A program made the position numbers and the translations under genes. From NCBI GenBank assembly GCA_964653655.1, contig CAZZHG010000012.1, forward strand, positions 1 to 64,000: a stretch of DNA of 64,000 bases. The letters are read 5' to 3'. The DNA comes from CAZZHG01 sp964653655 (GTDB lineage: Bacteria > Bdellovibrionota > FAC87 > UBA2466). Below the pieces are notes generated by a model, which was given only the letters and a program-made list of their open reading frames with translations, made no database searches and was not told the DNA's origin. Below are positions 8,876 to 16,941 of the stretch, piece after piece. Numbering within the stretch: the first letter of the stretch is position 1; every line of letters begins with the position of its first letter.

Positions 8876-9216
8876 TGACAGCGAAGCGATTTGGCGATCG
8901 CAAGCTCGATCTTGCCGGGGCCGACGACGACTTTACCCTCGGGCGACTTCACGGCGACCGTGCGGACGTTGATGTCCAGCAAGCAGCGGCCCGTCTGAAC
9001 GGAATAACGGCTGTACTGAGCCGTGTAGCCGAGATAGCGAAGCGAATCGATCTGCCCCGTAGCGTACTGACGGAAGCGGGGATCGGTTACCGCGGTCTCG
9101 ACACGCTGATCCGCAACGATGGCGGTGAAAACGCGGTTGCGCTCGTGATACGGCGGAAGCGCGGCTTGAGCGAGGGAAGCGAAAAGAATTCCAGCGACTG
9201 CGAACGACTTGATCAT
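8872..9216 (-). CDS. Small secreted protein, unknown
   Basis: A 114-aa product with a clear signal peptide (MIKSFAVAGILFASLAQA) and a mature part of about 95 residues with two Cys, near its middle and at its C-terminus (SLRCQ). The start is set by GGAGG 5 bases before ATG 9216; the frame is open further upstream but without a ribosome site. Translation is coupled to the downstream isoaspartyl peptidase by a 4-base overlap, so it may act in the same periplasmic process. No family recognised. Confidence 0.7.
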   Translation of the reverse strand: MIKSFAVAGILFASLAQAALPPYHERNRVFTAIVADQRVETAVTDPRFRQYATGQIDSLRYLGYTAQYSRYSVQTGRCLLDINVRTVAVKSPEGKVVVGPGKIELAIAKSLRCQ

Positions 9217-9331
9217 GAGACCTCCATGTACTTGGGAAATAGCGACGGCTGACACCCCAGGCAAGAGCTAATAACACGGAGTGGTCCAACATTTGACCGT
9301 TTCTTTACTTTAGGACCCCTCCCGGTTCCGG

Positions 9332-9337
9332 TATTCG
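9332..9337 (+). promoter_or_regulatory. Candidate leaderless -10 element (TATTCG)
   Basis: TATTCG ends 6 bases before the ATG at 9344 and there is no Shine-Dalgarno. A start site 7 bases downstream of the hexamer would be the A of the ATG. Confidence 0.35.
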
Positions 9338-9343
9338 AATTAC

Positions 9344-10939
9344 ATGCACGACAATTTTTCTCGACGGGATTTCCTGGCGTTCCTGGGACGGACCACGATT
9401 GGGGCCGAACTGGCCCTGACCGTGGCCGACGCCGCCTTCGCCGTAGCGGAACCGACGACGGCCTTCACGCCGATCGGTCCCGGCCAAAAGGACGAGTTGG
9501 TCATGGCGGAGGGATTTCAGTACCACTCCATCCTGAAGTGGGGAGACAGACTCAACGAAAAGGGCGACGAGTTCGGCGCCAATAATGACTATCTGGCCTT
9601 TTTGCCCCTCAATCCGTCCCAACCCACGGATGGGCTTCTTTGGACGAACCACGAAGCCCCGACCCCGCTCTCGCTGATCAGCGGTTTTGAGAAGGGCGGC
9701 ACGCGCACCGAGGCCCAAATCGCCGTGGAACAGCGGGCGGTCGGCGGCTCCATCGCCCGGATCCGCAAAAGCCGCGAAGGCCGGTGGGAGCTGGTGCAAA
9801 ACGATCCCTTGAATCGCAGGATCTCGGCGCTCACCGAAATTCCCTTCGCCTGGCACGAGCCCATCGCGGACGCGAAAATAGGAGTGGGAACTCTCGGCAA
9901 CTGCGCCGGCGGAGTTACCCCATGGGGGACGGTCCTCACCTGCGAGGAAAATTATCAGGACTACTACGGCGAAGTGGGCCGCGACGGAAAGCTCCTACCC
10001 GCGGAGTCCCAGTACGGGTGGGAACGGTTTCAGAAGCGCGACCCCCGCCACTACGGCTGGGTCGTGGAAATCAACCCGCGCACGGGCGAAGCGAAGAAGC
10101 TCATCGCCCTGGGAAGATTTTCCCACGAGAGCGCGACAGTGGTCGCGGCGAAAGATGGACGCCTCGCCGTCTATATGGGCGACGACGCCGAGGACCGGTG
10201 CCTCTACAAGTTCGTTTCGGCGAAGCCAGGAAATCTGGAAACGGGAACTCTCTACGCCGCGGACACGAAGAATGGCCGCTGGCTCCCCCTAGATCGTGAG
10301 AAGAACGCCAAACTCAAAAAAGAGTTCGCGACGCAGACCGAACTTCTCATTCACACGCGCCTGGCCGCCGAGCTGGCCGGAGCGACGCCCCTTCACCGGC
10401 CGGAGGACGTCGCTGTCGATCCGATCACGGGAGCCGTCTACCTCGCGCTCACGAATTCCGCGAAACACGACGACCCATATGGTTCTCTCGTTAAGCTGCT
10501 CGAAAGGAAGAAGGATCCCCTCGCGCTGGATTTCGAGTTCTCGACGTTTGCCGCCGGAGGCAAGACGACCGGCTTCGCCTCACCCGACAATCTGGAGTTC
10601 GATCGCAAGGGCAATCTTTGGATGACGAGCGACATCTCCGGGAAAGTCCTAAATCAGGGGGCGTATGCTTCCTTCGCGAATAACTCGCTCTTCTACATTC
10701 CGACCCAGGGGAAACTCGCGGGCAAAGCGCACCGGGTGGCCAACGCTCCGGTGGAAGCGGAGTTCACGGGACCGTGCTTTGCTCCCGACGGAGAAACCCT
10801 CTTCTTATCCGTGCAGCATCCGGGAGAACTCTCCCCCTCGAAGGAAAAACCGACGAGCCGATGGCCCGACGGCCCGGGAACGATGCCCCGTTCGGCGGTC
10901 GTCGCCGTCAGCGGCAAGACGCTCAAGACTCTCGTCTAA
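9344..10939 (+). CDS. PhoX-like (DUF839) Tat-exported phosphatase family protein
   Basis: A 531-aa protein with a twin-arginine signal (SRRDFLAFLG) in its first 15 residues, so it is folded before export. The body matches the DUF839/PhoX pattern: LLWTNHEAPTP, a GNCAGGVTPWGTVLTCEEN block, FSHESATVVAAKDGRLAVYMGDD split over two strands, EDVAVDPITGAVYLALTN and SPDNLEFDRKGNLWMTSD. PhoX enzymes are calcium/iron-dependent alkaline phosphatases. Many DUF839 members have no tested activity, so phosphatase function is inferred. The start has no Shine-Dalgarno but a TATTCG hexamer at the leaderless spacing. Confidence 0.85.
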   Translation: MHDNFSRRDFLAFLGRTTIGAELALTVADAAFAVAEPTTAFTPIGPGQKDELVMAEGFQYHSILKWGDRLNEKGDEFGANNDYLAFLPLNPSQPTDGLLWTNHEAPTPLSLISGFEKGGTRTEAQIAVEQRAVGGSIARIRKSREGRWELVQNDPLNRRISALTEIPFAWHEPIADAKIGVGTLGNCAGGVTPWGTVLTCEENYQDYYGEVGRDGKLLPAESQYGWERFQKRDPRHYGWVVEINPRTGEAKKLIALGRFSHESATVVAAKDGRLAVYMGDDAEDRCLYKFVSAKPGNLETGTLYAADTKNGRWLPLDREKNAKLKKEFATQTELLIHTRLAAELAGATPLHRPEDVAVDPITGAVYLALTNSAKHDDPYGSLVKLLERKKDPLALDFEFSTFAAGGKTTGFASPDNLEFDRKGNLWMTSDISGKVLNQGAYASFANNSLFYIPTQGKLAGKAHRVANAPVEAEFTGPCFAPDGETLFLSVQHPGELSPSKEKPTSRWPDGPGTMPRSAVVAVSGKTLKTLV

Positions 10940-10954
10940 GGGGGAGCTTCTCGT

Positions 10955-10960
10955 TACAAT
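10955..10960 (+). promoter_or_regulatory. Candidate leaderless -10 element (TACAAT)
   Basis: TACAAT lies 5 bases before ATG 10966, with no Shine-Dalgarno between. The predicted start site falls on or next to the start codon. Confidence 0.4.
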
Positions 10961-10965
10961 AGCGC

Positions 10966-11409
10966 ATGCCCTCCAAGTACCGATGGGGCGCCTTCGCGCT
11001 TACCTTTTCTTCCGTGGCCTTGGCGCACGACGAAAGCTTCGCCATCGGTATGGTATCCGCCCCGGCGGCCTTCTTGGTTCACCTCGTGGTGCAGATTTTC
11101 TCCCGAGACCCCTCGGAAAAAAGGGCCGGCCTGTTTCGTCGCTTACTTATGGAGTTGTTCCGAATATTGGGAGTACCGGCCGCGGCAATTTTGAGCGTGG
11201 TCTTGCTGCAGGACTATCTGCCTAAGATGGTGGACCTATACTCAGGGGCCCTGCTCTCCGGTCTGTTTTGCATCGCCTTTATTTTCCCGGACGGAACCCG
11301 CAGTCTGAAGCGGTGGCTGATCGTCTCCTTACCCTTTCCCGTCTCCTTCCAGGTGATCTGGATTGTTTTTTCCTACCAGTATTTCGGAAAGTGGTTCGAG
11401 TTCCGGTGA
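10966..11409 (+). CDS. Small integral membrane protein, unknown
   Basis: The 147-aa product has four likely membrane helices: about 8-24, 27-46, 68-85 and a C-terminal pair around 95-140. Charged residues cluster in a loop after helix 2 (SRDPSEKRAGLFRR). There is no recognisable motif. It is preceded by a TACAAT hexamer at leaderless distance and ends at 11409, one base from the stop of the convergent acyltransferase gene, so the two transcripts must run into each other. Confidence 0.65.
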   Translation: MPSKYRWGAFALTFSSVALAHDESFAIGMVSAPAAFLVHLVVQIFSRDPSEKRAGLFRRLLMELFRILGVPAAAILSVVLLQDYLPKMVDLYSGALLSGLFCIAFIFPDGTRSLKRWLIVSLPFPVSFQVIWIVFSYQYFGKWFEFR

Positions 11410-12114
11410 TCAGGGCTCTCGGGTAGAGGCGAAAAGCGCGAGCTGGGTGAGCATTTTTTCGCGTACGATTTCCATCAGCTCATCGACGGATTTGTCGGCG
11501 ACCGAGATCGGAGGCATCGCAATCAGCCTCACCCTTCCCGGCTTCAAAGTGCGGGTGGCCAGATTGGCGATTTGCTCGAGCGGCTCGCTGACCGCGACGA
11601 CGATGTCGGCGCCCGCTTCCTTTGCCATGTGAAAGGCGCCCTTCTTGAAAGGCAGAAGTCCCTTACCGGCCCGGTTTCGCGTTCCTTCCGGCATGATACC
11701 GACGGCGAGCTTTTTCTTCTTCAAGTGGGCCGCCGCTTCCGAAAGAACGTTTACCGCCTCGTCCCGTTTCTTGCGGTTGATTAGAAAGCCCCCCGACAGA
11801 AGAAAATACCAGCCGATGAGCGGCATGTAGACGAGCTCACGCTTGGCGATGCCGGTGCACCGATCGGGGATGTATTTTCCGAAGGTCGCGAAGTCGAAAG
11901 CGCTCTGATGGTTTCCGACGATGACGCAGGGGCGCGTGATGCCCATGTTCTCTTTGCCTTCCATGACGGCGTCGATTCCGGCGATCTTCAAAACCCCCGT
12001 CGAAACGAAGCGGACCCACCGGGAAAAGGCGTTCGGCACCCAGAAGAAAGGAAAAAGCAGGAAGGTCGCGAGTACCGACCAGAGGCACATCAGGGAAAGC
12101 TTGATGTAAAACAT
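11410..12114 (-). CDS. plsC: 1-acyl-sn-glycerol-3-phosphate acyltransferase (PlsC family)
   Basis: PlsC transfers an acyl chain to lysophosphatidic acid to give phosphatidic acid at the inner membrane. The 234-aa protein has an N-terminal membrane helix (about 5-28), the catalytic H-x4-D motif NHQSAFD (His69, Asp74), a FLINRKKR block and the substrate motif PEGTRN (142-147). I chose ATG 12114, which has GGAG 8 bases upstream; longer frames reach 12162 without one. It is divergent from the small CPXCG gene, with about 30 bases between starts. Confidence 0.88.
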   Translation of the reverse strand: MFYIKLSLMCLWSVLATFLLFPFFWVPNAFSRWVRFVSTGVLKIAGIDAVMEGKENMGITRPCVIVGNHQSAFDFATFGKYIPDRCTGIAKRELVYMPLIGWYFLLSGGFLINRKKRDEAVNVLSEAAAHLKKKKLAVGIMPEGTRNRAGKGLLPFKKGAFHMAKEAGADIVVAVSEPLEQIANLATRTLKPGRVRLIAMPPISVADKSVDELMEIVREKMLTQLALFASTREP

Positions 12115-12144
12115 CGAAGCTCCTACCCTACTCTTGGACGGCCC

Positions 12145-12333
12145 ATGGAGCAAACGGAGCATACATTCACCTGCCCCTATTGTTGGGAAGCCATTTCCAT
12201 GGTCCTAGACACGTCGGATCCCGGCAGCCAGACCTATGTCGAGGACTGCGAGAACTGCTGCCATCCCATCAAAATCGAGTATTCCGCCGAGGCGGGGGAG
12301 CTTCTCTCCTTTCAAGCGGACCGGGCACAGTAG
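12145..12333 (+). CDS. CPXCG-motif cysteine-rich small protein
   Basis: A 62-aa acidic protein with two Cys pairs, TCPYCWE and DCENCCHPI, spaced about 27 residues apart as in a zinc ribbon. The sequence matches the widespread CPXCG family of small proteins with no known function. The ATG at 12145 sits just outside the divergent acyltransferase gene. The first pair reads CPYCW rather than CPXCG, a mild departure. It is followed 12 bases later by the amidohydrolase gene. Confidence 0.8.
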   Translation: MEQTEHTFTCPYCWEAISMVLDTSDPGSQTYVEDCENCCHPIKIEYSAEAGELLSFQADRAQ

Positions 12334-12339
12334 TAAATT
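12334..12339 (+). promoter_or_regulatory. Candidate leaderless -10 element (TAAATT)
   Basis: TAAATT ends exactly 6 bases before ATG 12346. It overlaps the end of the CPXCG gene and there is no Shine-Dalgarno for the downstream gene. Confidence 0.4.
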
Positions 12340-12345
12340 GTCCGG

Positions 12346-13437
12346 ATGCATCCGTCCTGGCGGTTTCTGCTAAAGCTGCTCGCTCTAAACCTCATCGTCG
12401 TGGGAGGGTTTTTCGCCTACCGCCAGCTCGCCTTCCGCGGTCCAATCCACATGCCCCAGCCCCTCCCCATGGGAGCAATCGTGGACAACCACGTCCACGC
12501 GGCGGGGCTCGGCGAAGACGGAAGCGGCTGCTACGTTTCGGAAGCCATCAAGGACAGCTACAAGCTCACGGAGTACCTGAAGGCGTTCGGCGCCACCCGC
12601 GAGGATTTGAAAAAATACGGGGACCGCTACTCCATCGAGAAAATCGCAAAGTGGGTGGAGGGATCGGCTACCGTGAAGCAGGCGGTAGTACTCGCGGTGG
12701 ACGGCGCCGTCGACGAGAAGGGCGAACTCGATCTAAAGAACACCGAGTTCTACGTTCCGAACGAGTTCGTGTTAAGGGAAACGAAGAAATACCCTCGGCT
12801 CAAATGGGGGGCGAGCATCAACCCCCTCAGAAAAGACGCCATCGAGCGGCTCGACGCCGCGAAGGCGGACGGCGCGGTGCTGATCAAGTGGCTTCCGCCG
12901 ATTCAGGGATTCGATCCGGCGAACCCGAAGCTCACGGAGTTCTACGTGAGGATGCGTTACCACGAGCTTCCGCTGCTTAGCCACACCGGACAGGAAAGAT
13001 CCTTCACCCGGGCGGACGACTCGTTCGCGGATCCGCGGAAGCTAAAACTTGCGCTCAATCTGGGCGTCACGGTGATCGCGGCGCACGCGGCGACGACCGG
13101 TGAAACGGACGGGCGCGAGAATATCGACTGGCTTCTCGAGATGCTTCCCGTCTACCCGAATCTATACGCGGATATTTCGAGCCTCACGCAAATCAACAAG
13201 CTCGGGTATCTGCGAAAGCTGCTTCTCGACAAGCGCAGCCGGGGAAAGCTCATCTACGGATCCGACTTTCCGCTCTCCAATACGAAGCTCGTTTCTCCGT
13301 ACTACTTCCCGCTCGATCTGACCTGGGCCATGATGCGCAAGCTCGCCGGCATCGAGAACCCTTTCGACCGCGATGTCGCCCTGAAACAAGCGCTCGGCGT
13401 TCCCGCGGAAGTCTTCACCCACCCTCTCGGAAAATAG
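12346..13437 (+). CDS. Membrane-anchored amidohydrolase-family (TIM-barrel) protein
   Basis: The 363-aa protein has one N-terminal membrane anchor (residues 7-25) and an amidohydrolase-2-type metal-dependent hydrolase domain. Metal ligands are expected at His49 and His51 in DNHVHAAG, the His of LLSHTGQE, the His of VIAAHAATTGE and the Asp of IYGSDFPLS. These enzymes hydrolyse or decarboxylate small molecules; the substrate is unknown. The anchor would place the domain in the periplasm, which is unusual for this family. The promoter-like TAAATT suggests its own leaderless transcript. Confidence 0.8.
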   Translation: MHPSWRFLLKLLALNLIVVGGFFAYRQLAFRGPIHMPQPLPMGAIVDNHVHAAGLGEDGSGCYVSEAIKDSYKLTEYLKAFGATREDLKKYGDRYSIEKIAKWVEGSATVKQAVVLAVDGAVDEKGELDLKNTEFYVPNEFVLRETKKYPRLKWGASINPLRKDAIERLDAAKADGAVLIKWLPPIQGFDPANPKLTEFYVRMRYHELPLLSHTGQERSFTRADDSFADPRKLKLALNLGVTVIAAHAATTGETDGRENIDWLLEMLPVYPNLYADISSLTQINKLGYLRKLLLDKRSRGKLIYGSDFPLSNTKLVSPYYFPLDLTWAMMRKLAGIENPFDRDVALKQALGVPAEVFTHPLGK

Positions 13438-13449
13438 CTCTCACCGGGT

Positions 13450-13599
13450 TAAAATTGTCCCCTTAGGTCGAGTTGCGGAACGTTTTTGAGCGTGGCAAAT
13501 TGACCTCGAAACCGGTCTTTTTTGGGGGGCTTTCTTCGGGCGGGTGCCCGGTTATTTTCCCTGAATCCGACCACTAGAAAAAGGACTCCCGGAGCTTCC
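13450..13599 (+). promoter_or_regulatory. Probable promoter and long 5' leader of the RRM gene
   Basis: TAAAAT at 13450-13455 is a good -10 candidate, giving a leader of about 138 bases before ATG 13600. The leader contains T- and G-runs (TTTTTTGGGGGGC) and ends in GGAG 5 bases before the ATG. Long structured leaders are common on cold-inducible RNA-binding protein genes. This link is inference. Confidence 0.4.
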
Positions 13600-14154
13600 A
13601 TGGGTAAGAAAATCTACGTGGGCAACCTGCCCTTCTCCATGAGCGACTCGTCGCTCGAACAGCTGTTCACCCCCTTTGGCTCGGTTCAATCGGTTCGGAT
13701 TATCACCGACCGTGCGACCGGCCGCTCGAAAGGATTCGGATTCGTCGAGATGTCGTCGGATGAGGAAGCCGAAAACGCCATCAAAAACCTGGACGGCGTT
13801 TCCAATGAAGGCCGCAACCTGAAGGTGAGCGAAGCCCGCCCGATGGAAGAGCGCGGCGGGGGAGGCGGCGGTGGCCGCGGCGGATATAGCAGCGGAGGAC
13901 GCGGAGGTGGCGGCGGAGGCGGATACGGCGGTGGTGGCCGGGATGACTACGGCAACAGCGGCGGCGGCGGTTACGGTGGTGGTGGAGGCGGTGGTGGCGG
14001 CGGAAGCTACGGCGGCGGTGGTGGTGGTGGCCGCGGCGGTGGCGGCCGGGATCGCGATCGCGGAGGCCGAGGCGGCGGTGGTGGTGGCCGCGGCGGTGGC
14101 GGCGGTGGTTATGGTGGCGGTGGTGGCGGCGGAAGAGACGACGACTTCTACTGA
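13600..14154 (+). CDS. Glycine-rich RRM RNA-binding protein
   Basis: The 184-aa protein has one RNA recognition motif (residues 1-82) with RNP2 KIYVGNL and RNP1 SKGFGFVEM, followed by a tail of about 100 residues made almost only of Gly with Arg, Tyr and Asp. The architecture is that of cold-inducible Rbp proteins of cyanobacteria and deltaproteobacteria, which act as RNA chaperones. ATG 13600 has GGAG at the right distance; the frame extends upstream to 13522 but that stretch is leader. The tail is encoded by GGCGGTGGT-type triplets, a site for slippage. A terminator follows 29 bases after the stop. Confidence 0.92.
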   Translation: MGKKIYVGNLPFSMSDSSLEQLFTPFGSVQSVRIITDRATGRSKGFGFVEMSSDEEAENAIKNLDGVSNEGRNLKVSEARPMEERGGGGGGGRGGYSSGGRGGGGGGGYGGGGRDDYGNSGGGGYGGGGGGGGGGSYGGGGGGGRGGGGRDRDRGGRGGGGGGRGGGGGGYGGGGGGGRDDDFY

Positions 14155-14183
14155 GTCCCGTCCCACGAAACGAAATTCAACGA

Positions 14184-14216
14184 CGGCCTGCTCCGAAAGG
14201 AGCGGGCCGTTTTATT
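14184..14216 (+). terminator. Rho-independent terminator of the RRM gene
   Basis: An 11-bp stem CGGCCTGCTCC / GGAGCGGGCCG (one G-T pair) closes a GAAA loop and is followed by TTTTATTTTTC. Confidence 0.93.
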
Positions 14217-14220
14217 TTTC

Positions 14221-14421
14221 TTAAACGGGACGAGTGGCGGGCAAACGTTTTTGGTGTTCGTTCCAGCGGAACGCGCTGAGGATTTTGATCTCGGATCCCA
14301 ACCGCCGCTTGGCAAGATTTTTTGCGCGGCGCTTATCAAGGGCACGAACGCGGATGGTCTGTTTGATCTCTCCGCGGTGATACGTAATGACGAACAGATG
14401 ATAATTGCCGGCGGTAGCCAT
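14221..14421 (-). CDS. Small basic protein, unknown
   Basis: A 66-aa product from ATG 14421 (MATAGNYHLFVIT) that is very basic in its second half (RALDKRRAKNLAKRRLGSEIK). The predicted pattern is a short beta-hairpin and a basic helix. GAGG lies about 9 bases before the ATG. It follows the AlkD-like gene by 17 bases on the same strand, so it is the last gene of the fabH operon. Nucleic-acid or ribosome binding is plausible from charge alone. No family recognised. Confidence 0.6.
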   Translation of the reverse strand: MATAGNYHLFVITYHRGEIKQTIRVRALDKRRAKNLAKRRLGSEIKILSAFRWNEHQKRLPATRPV

Positions 14422-14438
14422 GGTGTAGGACCTCGTCG

Positions 14439-15140
14439 TTACCGGGACATGTAGTGCCGGCGGATCTTTTCGGGAAAATGCTCCAACGCATAACGGAGCA
14501 TTGTGCGCGGCATTCGCTTCGCATGGAGATCCAAGAAAGCGATCTCGGCACTGCGATCTTTCTTGCCGACTTCCCGGAGCATCCAACCGACGGCTTTGTG
14601 GATGAGATCATGTTCGTCGCCGAGGAGCAACTTGGAAATTTTCAGAGTGTCGTCAAAGCTGCCTTTACGAATGAAAGCTTGCGTCGAAAGAATGGAAATG
14701 CGCCGCTCCCACAAAAGTTTCGACCCGCTCCACTTGTAGAGCTGAGCCCGATCTCTTTCCTGAAGGTAAGCGCCCACGATTTGCGGAGCGCTCGTATCGA
14801 CGAGATCCCAGTTATTGATCCATTTCGTCGAGCGGCAATAGACCTTGTAGACGGAAGCCTGAGTCGCCTTGTCCCCTTTGTTGAACTTGTGAATCAAAAC
14901 GAAGAGCGCGATGAGCCGCTCCTCGTGAAAAGGCGAGTGAAGCAGCTCTTCGGCTTCCGAAAGAGAAAGCTCCTTGTAGTGTTTCTTCGCGAGGAGCCGG
15001 CTTTTTGGAACGATGACGCCCAGAAGCTTGTCCCCCTCGCCGTACTCGCCGGGCCCCGACTTGAAAAAGCGCATCAGGAACTTGGCCTTTTCCGGATCGG
15101 CCTGGGCACGTATGTCTTTTTTGAGGGCGGCTAAAGACAT
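14439..15140 (-). CDS. DNA alkylation repair protein (AlkD-like HEAT repeat family)
   Basis: The 233-aa protein belongs to the COG4912/AlkD family of HEAT-like glycosylases that remove bulky or cationic alkylated bases. Typical stretches are FFKSGPGEYGEGDKLLGV, RLIALFVLIHKF, NNWDLVDTSAPQIVG, WERRISILSTQAFIRKGSF and HDLIHKAVGWMLREVGKKD. The start ATG overlaps the fabH stop by one base (TAATG), so the genes are coupled although functionally unrelated. Longer upstream frames lie inside fabH. Confidence 0.88.
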   Translation of the reverse strand: MSLAALKKDIRAQADPEKAKFLMRFFKSGPGEYGEGDKLLGVIVPKSRLLAKKHYKELSLSEAEELLHSPFHEERLIALFVLIHKFNKGDKATQASVYKVYCRSTKWINNWDLVDTSAPQIVGAYLQERDRAQLYKWSGSKLLWERRISILSTQAFIRKGSFDDTLKISKLLLGDEHDLIHKAVGWMLREVGKKDRSAEIAFLDLHAKRMPRTMLRYALEHFPEKIRRHYMSR

Positions 15141-16147
15141 TAGTAGCGCATCACCGCCGAGGCCCACGTGAAACCACTGCCGAAAGCGGCCATGGCGACC
15201 CGCATGCCGGGTTTTAATTTCCCCGCCTTGATCGCGTCGTCCATGCCGAGCGGAAGGGTCGCCGCCGTAGTGTTGCCGTACTTCTGGATCGTGTTGAAGA
15301 CTTTGTCCCAAGGAATCTGCAGCTGCTGAGCTACGGCCTCGTTGATGCGAAGATTCGCCTGATGAAAGAGAAACAGGTCGATGTCCTTCAGCCCCAGCTG
15401 ATTCGCCTGAAGACCTTCGGCGATGACCTCCGACATGCGGCGCACGGCGGAAGTAAAAACTTTTTTCCCGTTCATCTTCGGATAGTGGAGCCCCTCGTCG
15501 AGCATTTTCTGGGACATGCGCTCCGCCCCGTTGGCGCAGCCCGGGGCGGGCAGACAGAGCTCATCGGCAAAAGAGCCTTCGGCGTGCAAGTGCGTCGAGT
15601 AAACAAAGGAGTCCTTCGCGGAATCTTTCACCTCGGCCCGGCTGACGACGACCGCACCCGCCCCGTCGCCAAAGAGCACCGTCACGTCGCGCCCGCGCGT
15701 GGACTTATCGAGTCCCGTCGAATGGATTTCCGAGCCGACGAGCAAAATGTTTTTGTACATGCCGCTCCTGATGAACTGATCGGCGATCGACAAGCCGTAC
15801 AAAAATCCCGAGCACTGCTGGCGGATGTCGAGGGCGGGCACGCCGGGCAACCCCAGCTTCGCCTGAAGGTAGCAGCCGGTGCCCGGGAAATCGTGATCCG
15901 GGCTCAGCGTCGCAAAGACAATCAGATCGATTTGCGACTTATCGAGCTTCGCGGCGGCGAGCGCGCGCTGAGTAGCTTGCAACGCCAAATCGGAACAGGT
16001 TTCCCCTTCCGACCAGCGGCGCTCCTCGATACCGGTGCGCTGGCGGATCCACTCGTCCGAGGTGTCCATGAATTTCTTCAGATCGTCGTTGGTCACCACG
16101 CGGGACGGGACGTAAGAGCCAACGCCGGTAATACGGCTTCGAATCAT
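15140..16147 (-). CDS. fabH: Beta-ketoacyl-ACP synthase III (FabH)
   Basis: FabH condenses an acyl-CoA primer with malonyl-ACP to begin fatty acid synthesis. The 335-aa protein shows the full catalytic triad: Cys112 in RQQCSGFLYG, His262 in LFLFHQANLR and Asn292 in KYGNTTAATLP. The N-terminal GVGSYVPSRVVTN and DEWIRQRTGIEERR are typical. The ATG has GAGGA about 11 bases upstream. It heads a three-gene operon with the AlkD-like gene and a small basic protein, away from the usual fab cluster, so it may be a second or specialised copy. Confidence 0.95.
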   Translation of the reverse strand: MIRSRITGVGSYVPSRVVTNDDLKKFMDTSDEWIRQRTGIEERRWSEGETCSDLALQATQRALAAAKLDKSQIDLIVFATLSPDHDFPGTGCYLQAKLGLPGVPALDIRQQCSGFLYGLSIADQFIRSGMYKNILLVGSEIHSTGLDKSTRGRDVTVLFGDGAGAVVVSRAEVKDSAKDSFVYSTHLHAEGSFADELCLPAPGCANGAERMSQKMLDEGLHYPKMNGKKVFTSAVRRMSEVIAEGLQANQLGLKDIDLFLFHQANLRINEAVAQQLQIPWDKVFNTIQKYGNTTAATLPLGMDDAIKAGKLKPGMRVAMAAFGSGFTWASAVMRY

Positions 16148-16224
16148 AGGAGTCTTCCTCTGAAAGAAAAAATCCTACCAAAGAGAGGTTTTCTTGTCTC
16201 GGGGGTGTTTGATAGGGTCCGCCC

Positions 16225-16941
16225 ATGTGGGAAACCATCCGAAACGGCAACGTGGACATCACCGCTTACCTGGCCAAGCCATCGGGCAAGGGGACCTTTC
16301 CGGCGGTAGTCGTGCTCCAGGAAATCTTCGGGCTGAACGCGCATATAAGGGATACGGCGGATCGGCTGGCCGCGGCCGGATTCGTGGCTCTCGCCCCGGC
16401 GCTCTTTCAGCGCACCGCTCCCGGCCTCGATATTGGTTACAGCCCGGAGGACATAAAGCTCGGGCGCTCCCACAAGGATCAGACGACGGCCCCGCAGCTA
16501 CTATCCGATCTGGACGCGTCGATAGCGTTTCTCGAAGAACGCCCTGACGTGCACCCCGGAAAAGTGGGCTGCATCGGATTTTGTTTCGGCGGCCACGTGG
16601 CGTTTCTCGCGGCGACTCTTCCGAAAGTCGCGGCCACCGCTTCCTTCTATGGAACCAATATCCCGGTGAACACTCCCGGAGGCGGCTCCCCCACGATCAC
16701 GCGGGCAAAAGACATCAAGGGCGAGATTGAGCTGTTCTTCGGAACGAAAGACGCCTCGATTCCGGCGGAGCACGTTTCGCAAATCGAAGACGCTTTGAAA
16801 GACGCGGGGGTACCGCATGCAATCCACCGCTATCCAGCGGGCCACGGCTTCTTCTGCAACTACCGATCGGATTACGACAAACCCAGCGCGGAAGACGCGT
16901 GGGAAAAAGTGGTTCGCCTATTCAAACGAACTCTGGATTAG
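16225..16941 (+). CDS. Dienelactone hydrolase family protein
   Basis: The 238-aa alpha/beta hydrolase has a cysteine nucleophile in GFCFGGH (Cys120), with Asp176 in FFGTKDASIP and His207 in YPAGHGFF completing the triad, and the conserved Glu33 in VVLQEIFGLN. Dienelactone hydrolase opens the lactone of chloroaromatic pathways; most isolated homologues act on unknown esters. No aromatic degradation genes are nearby. Its last 20 bases overlap the end of the convergent trpS gene. Confidence 0.88.
   Translation: MWETIRNGNVDITAYLAKPSGKGTFPAVVVLQEIFGLNAHIRDTADRLAAAGFVALAPALFQRTAPGLDIGYSPEDIKLGRSHKDQTTAPQLLSDLDASIAFLEERPDVHPGKVGCIGFCFGGHVAFLAATLPKVAATASFYGTNIPVNTPGGGSPTITRAKDIKGEIELFFGTKDASIPAEHVSQIEDALKDAGVPHAIHRYPAGHGFFCNYRSDYDKPSAEDAWEKVVRLFKRTLD

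Noticed and set aside
13871..14224. Ala/Thr-rich alternative frames across the Gly-rich tail of the RRM gene
   Set aside because: They are products of the GGC/GGT repeat read in another frame.
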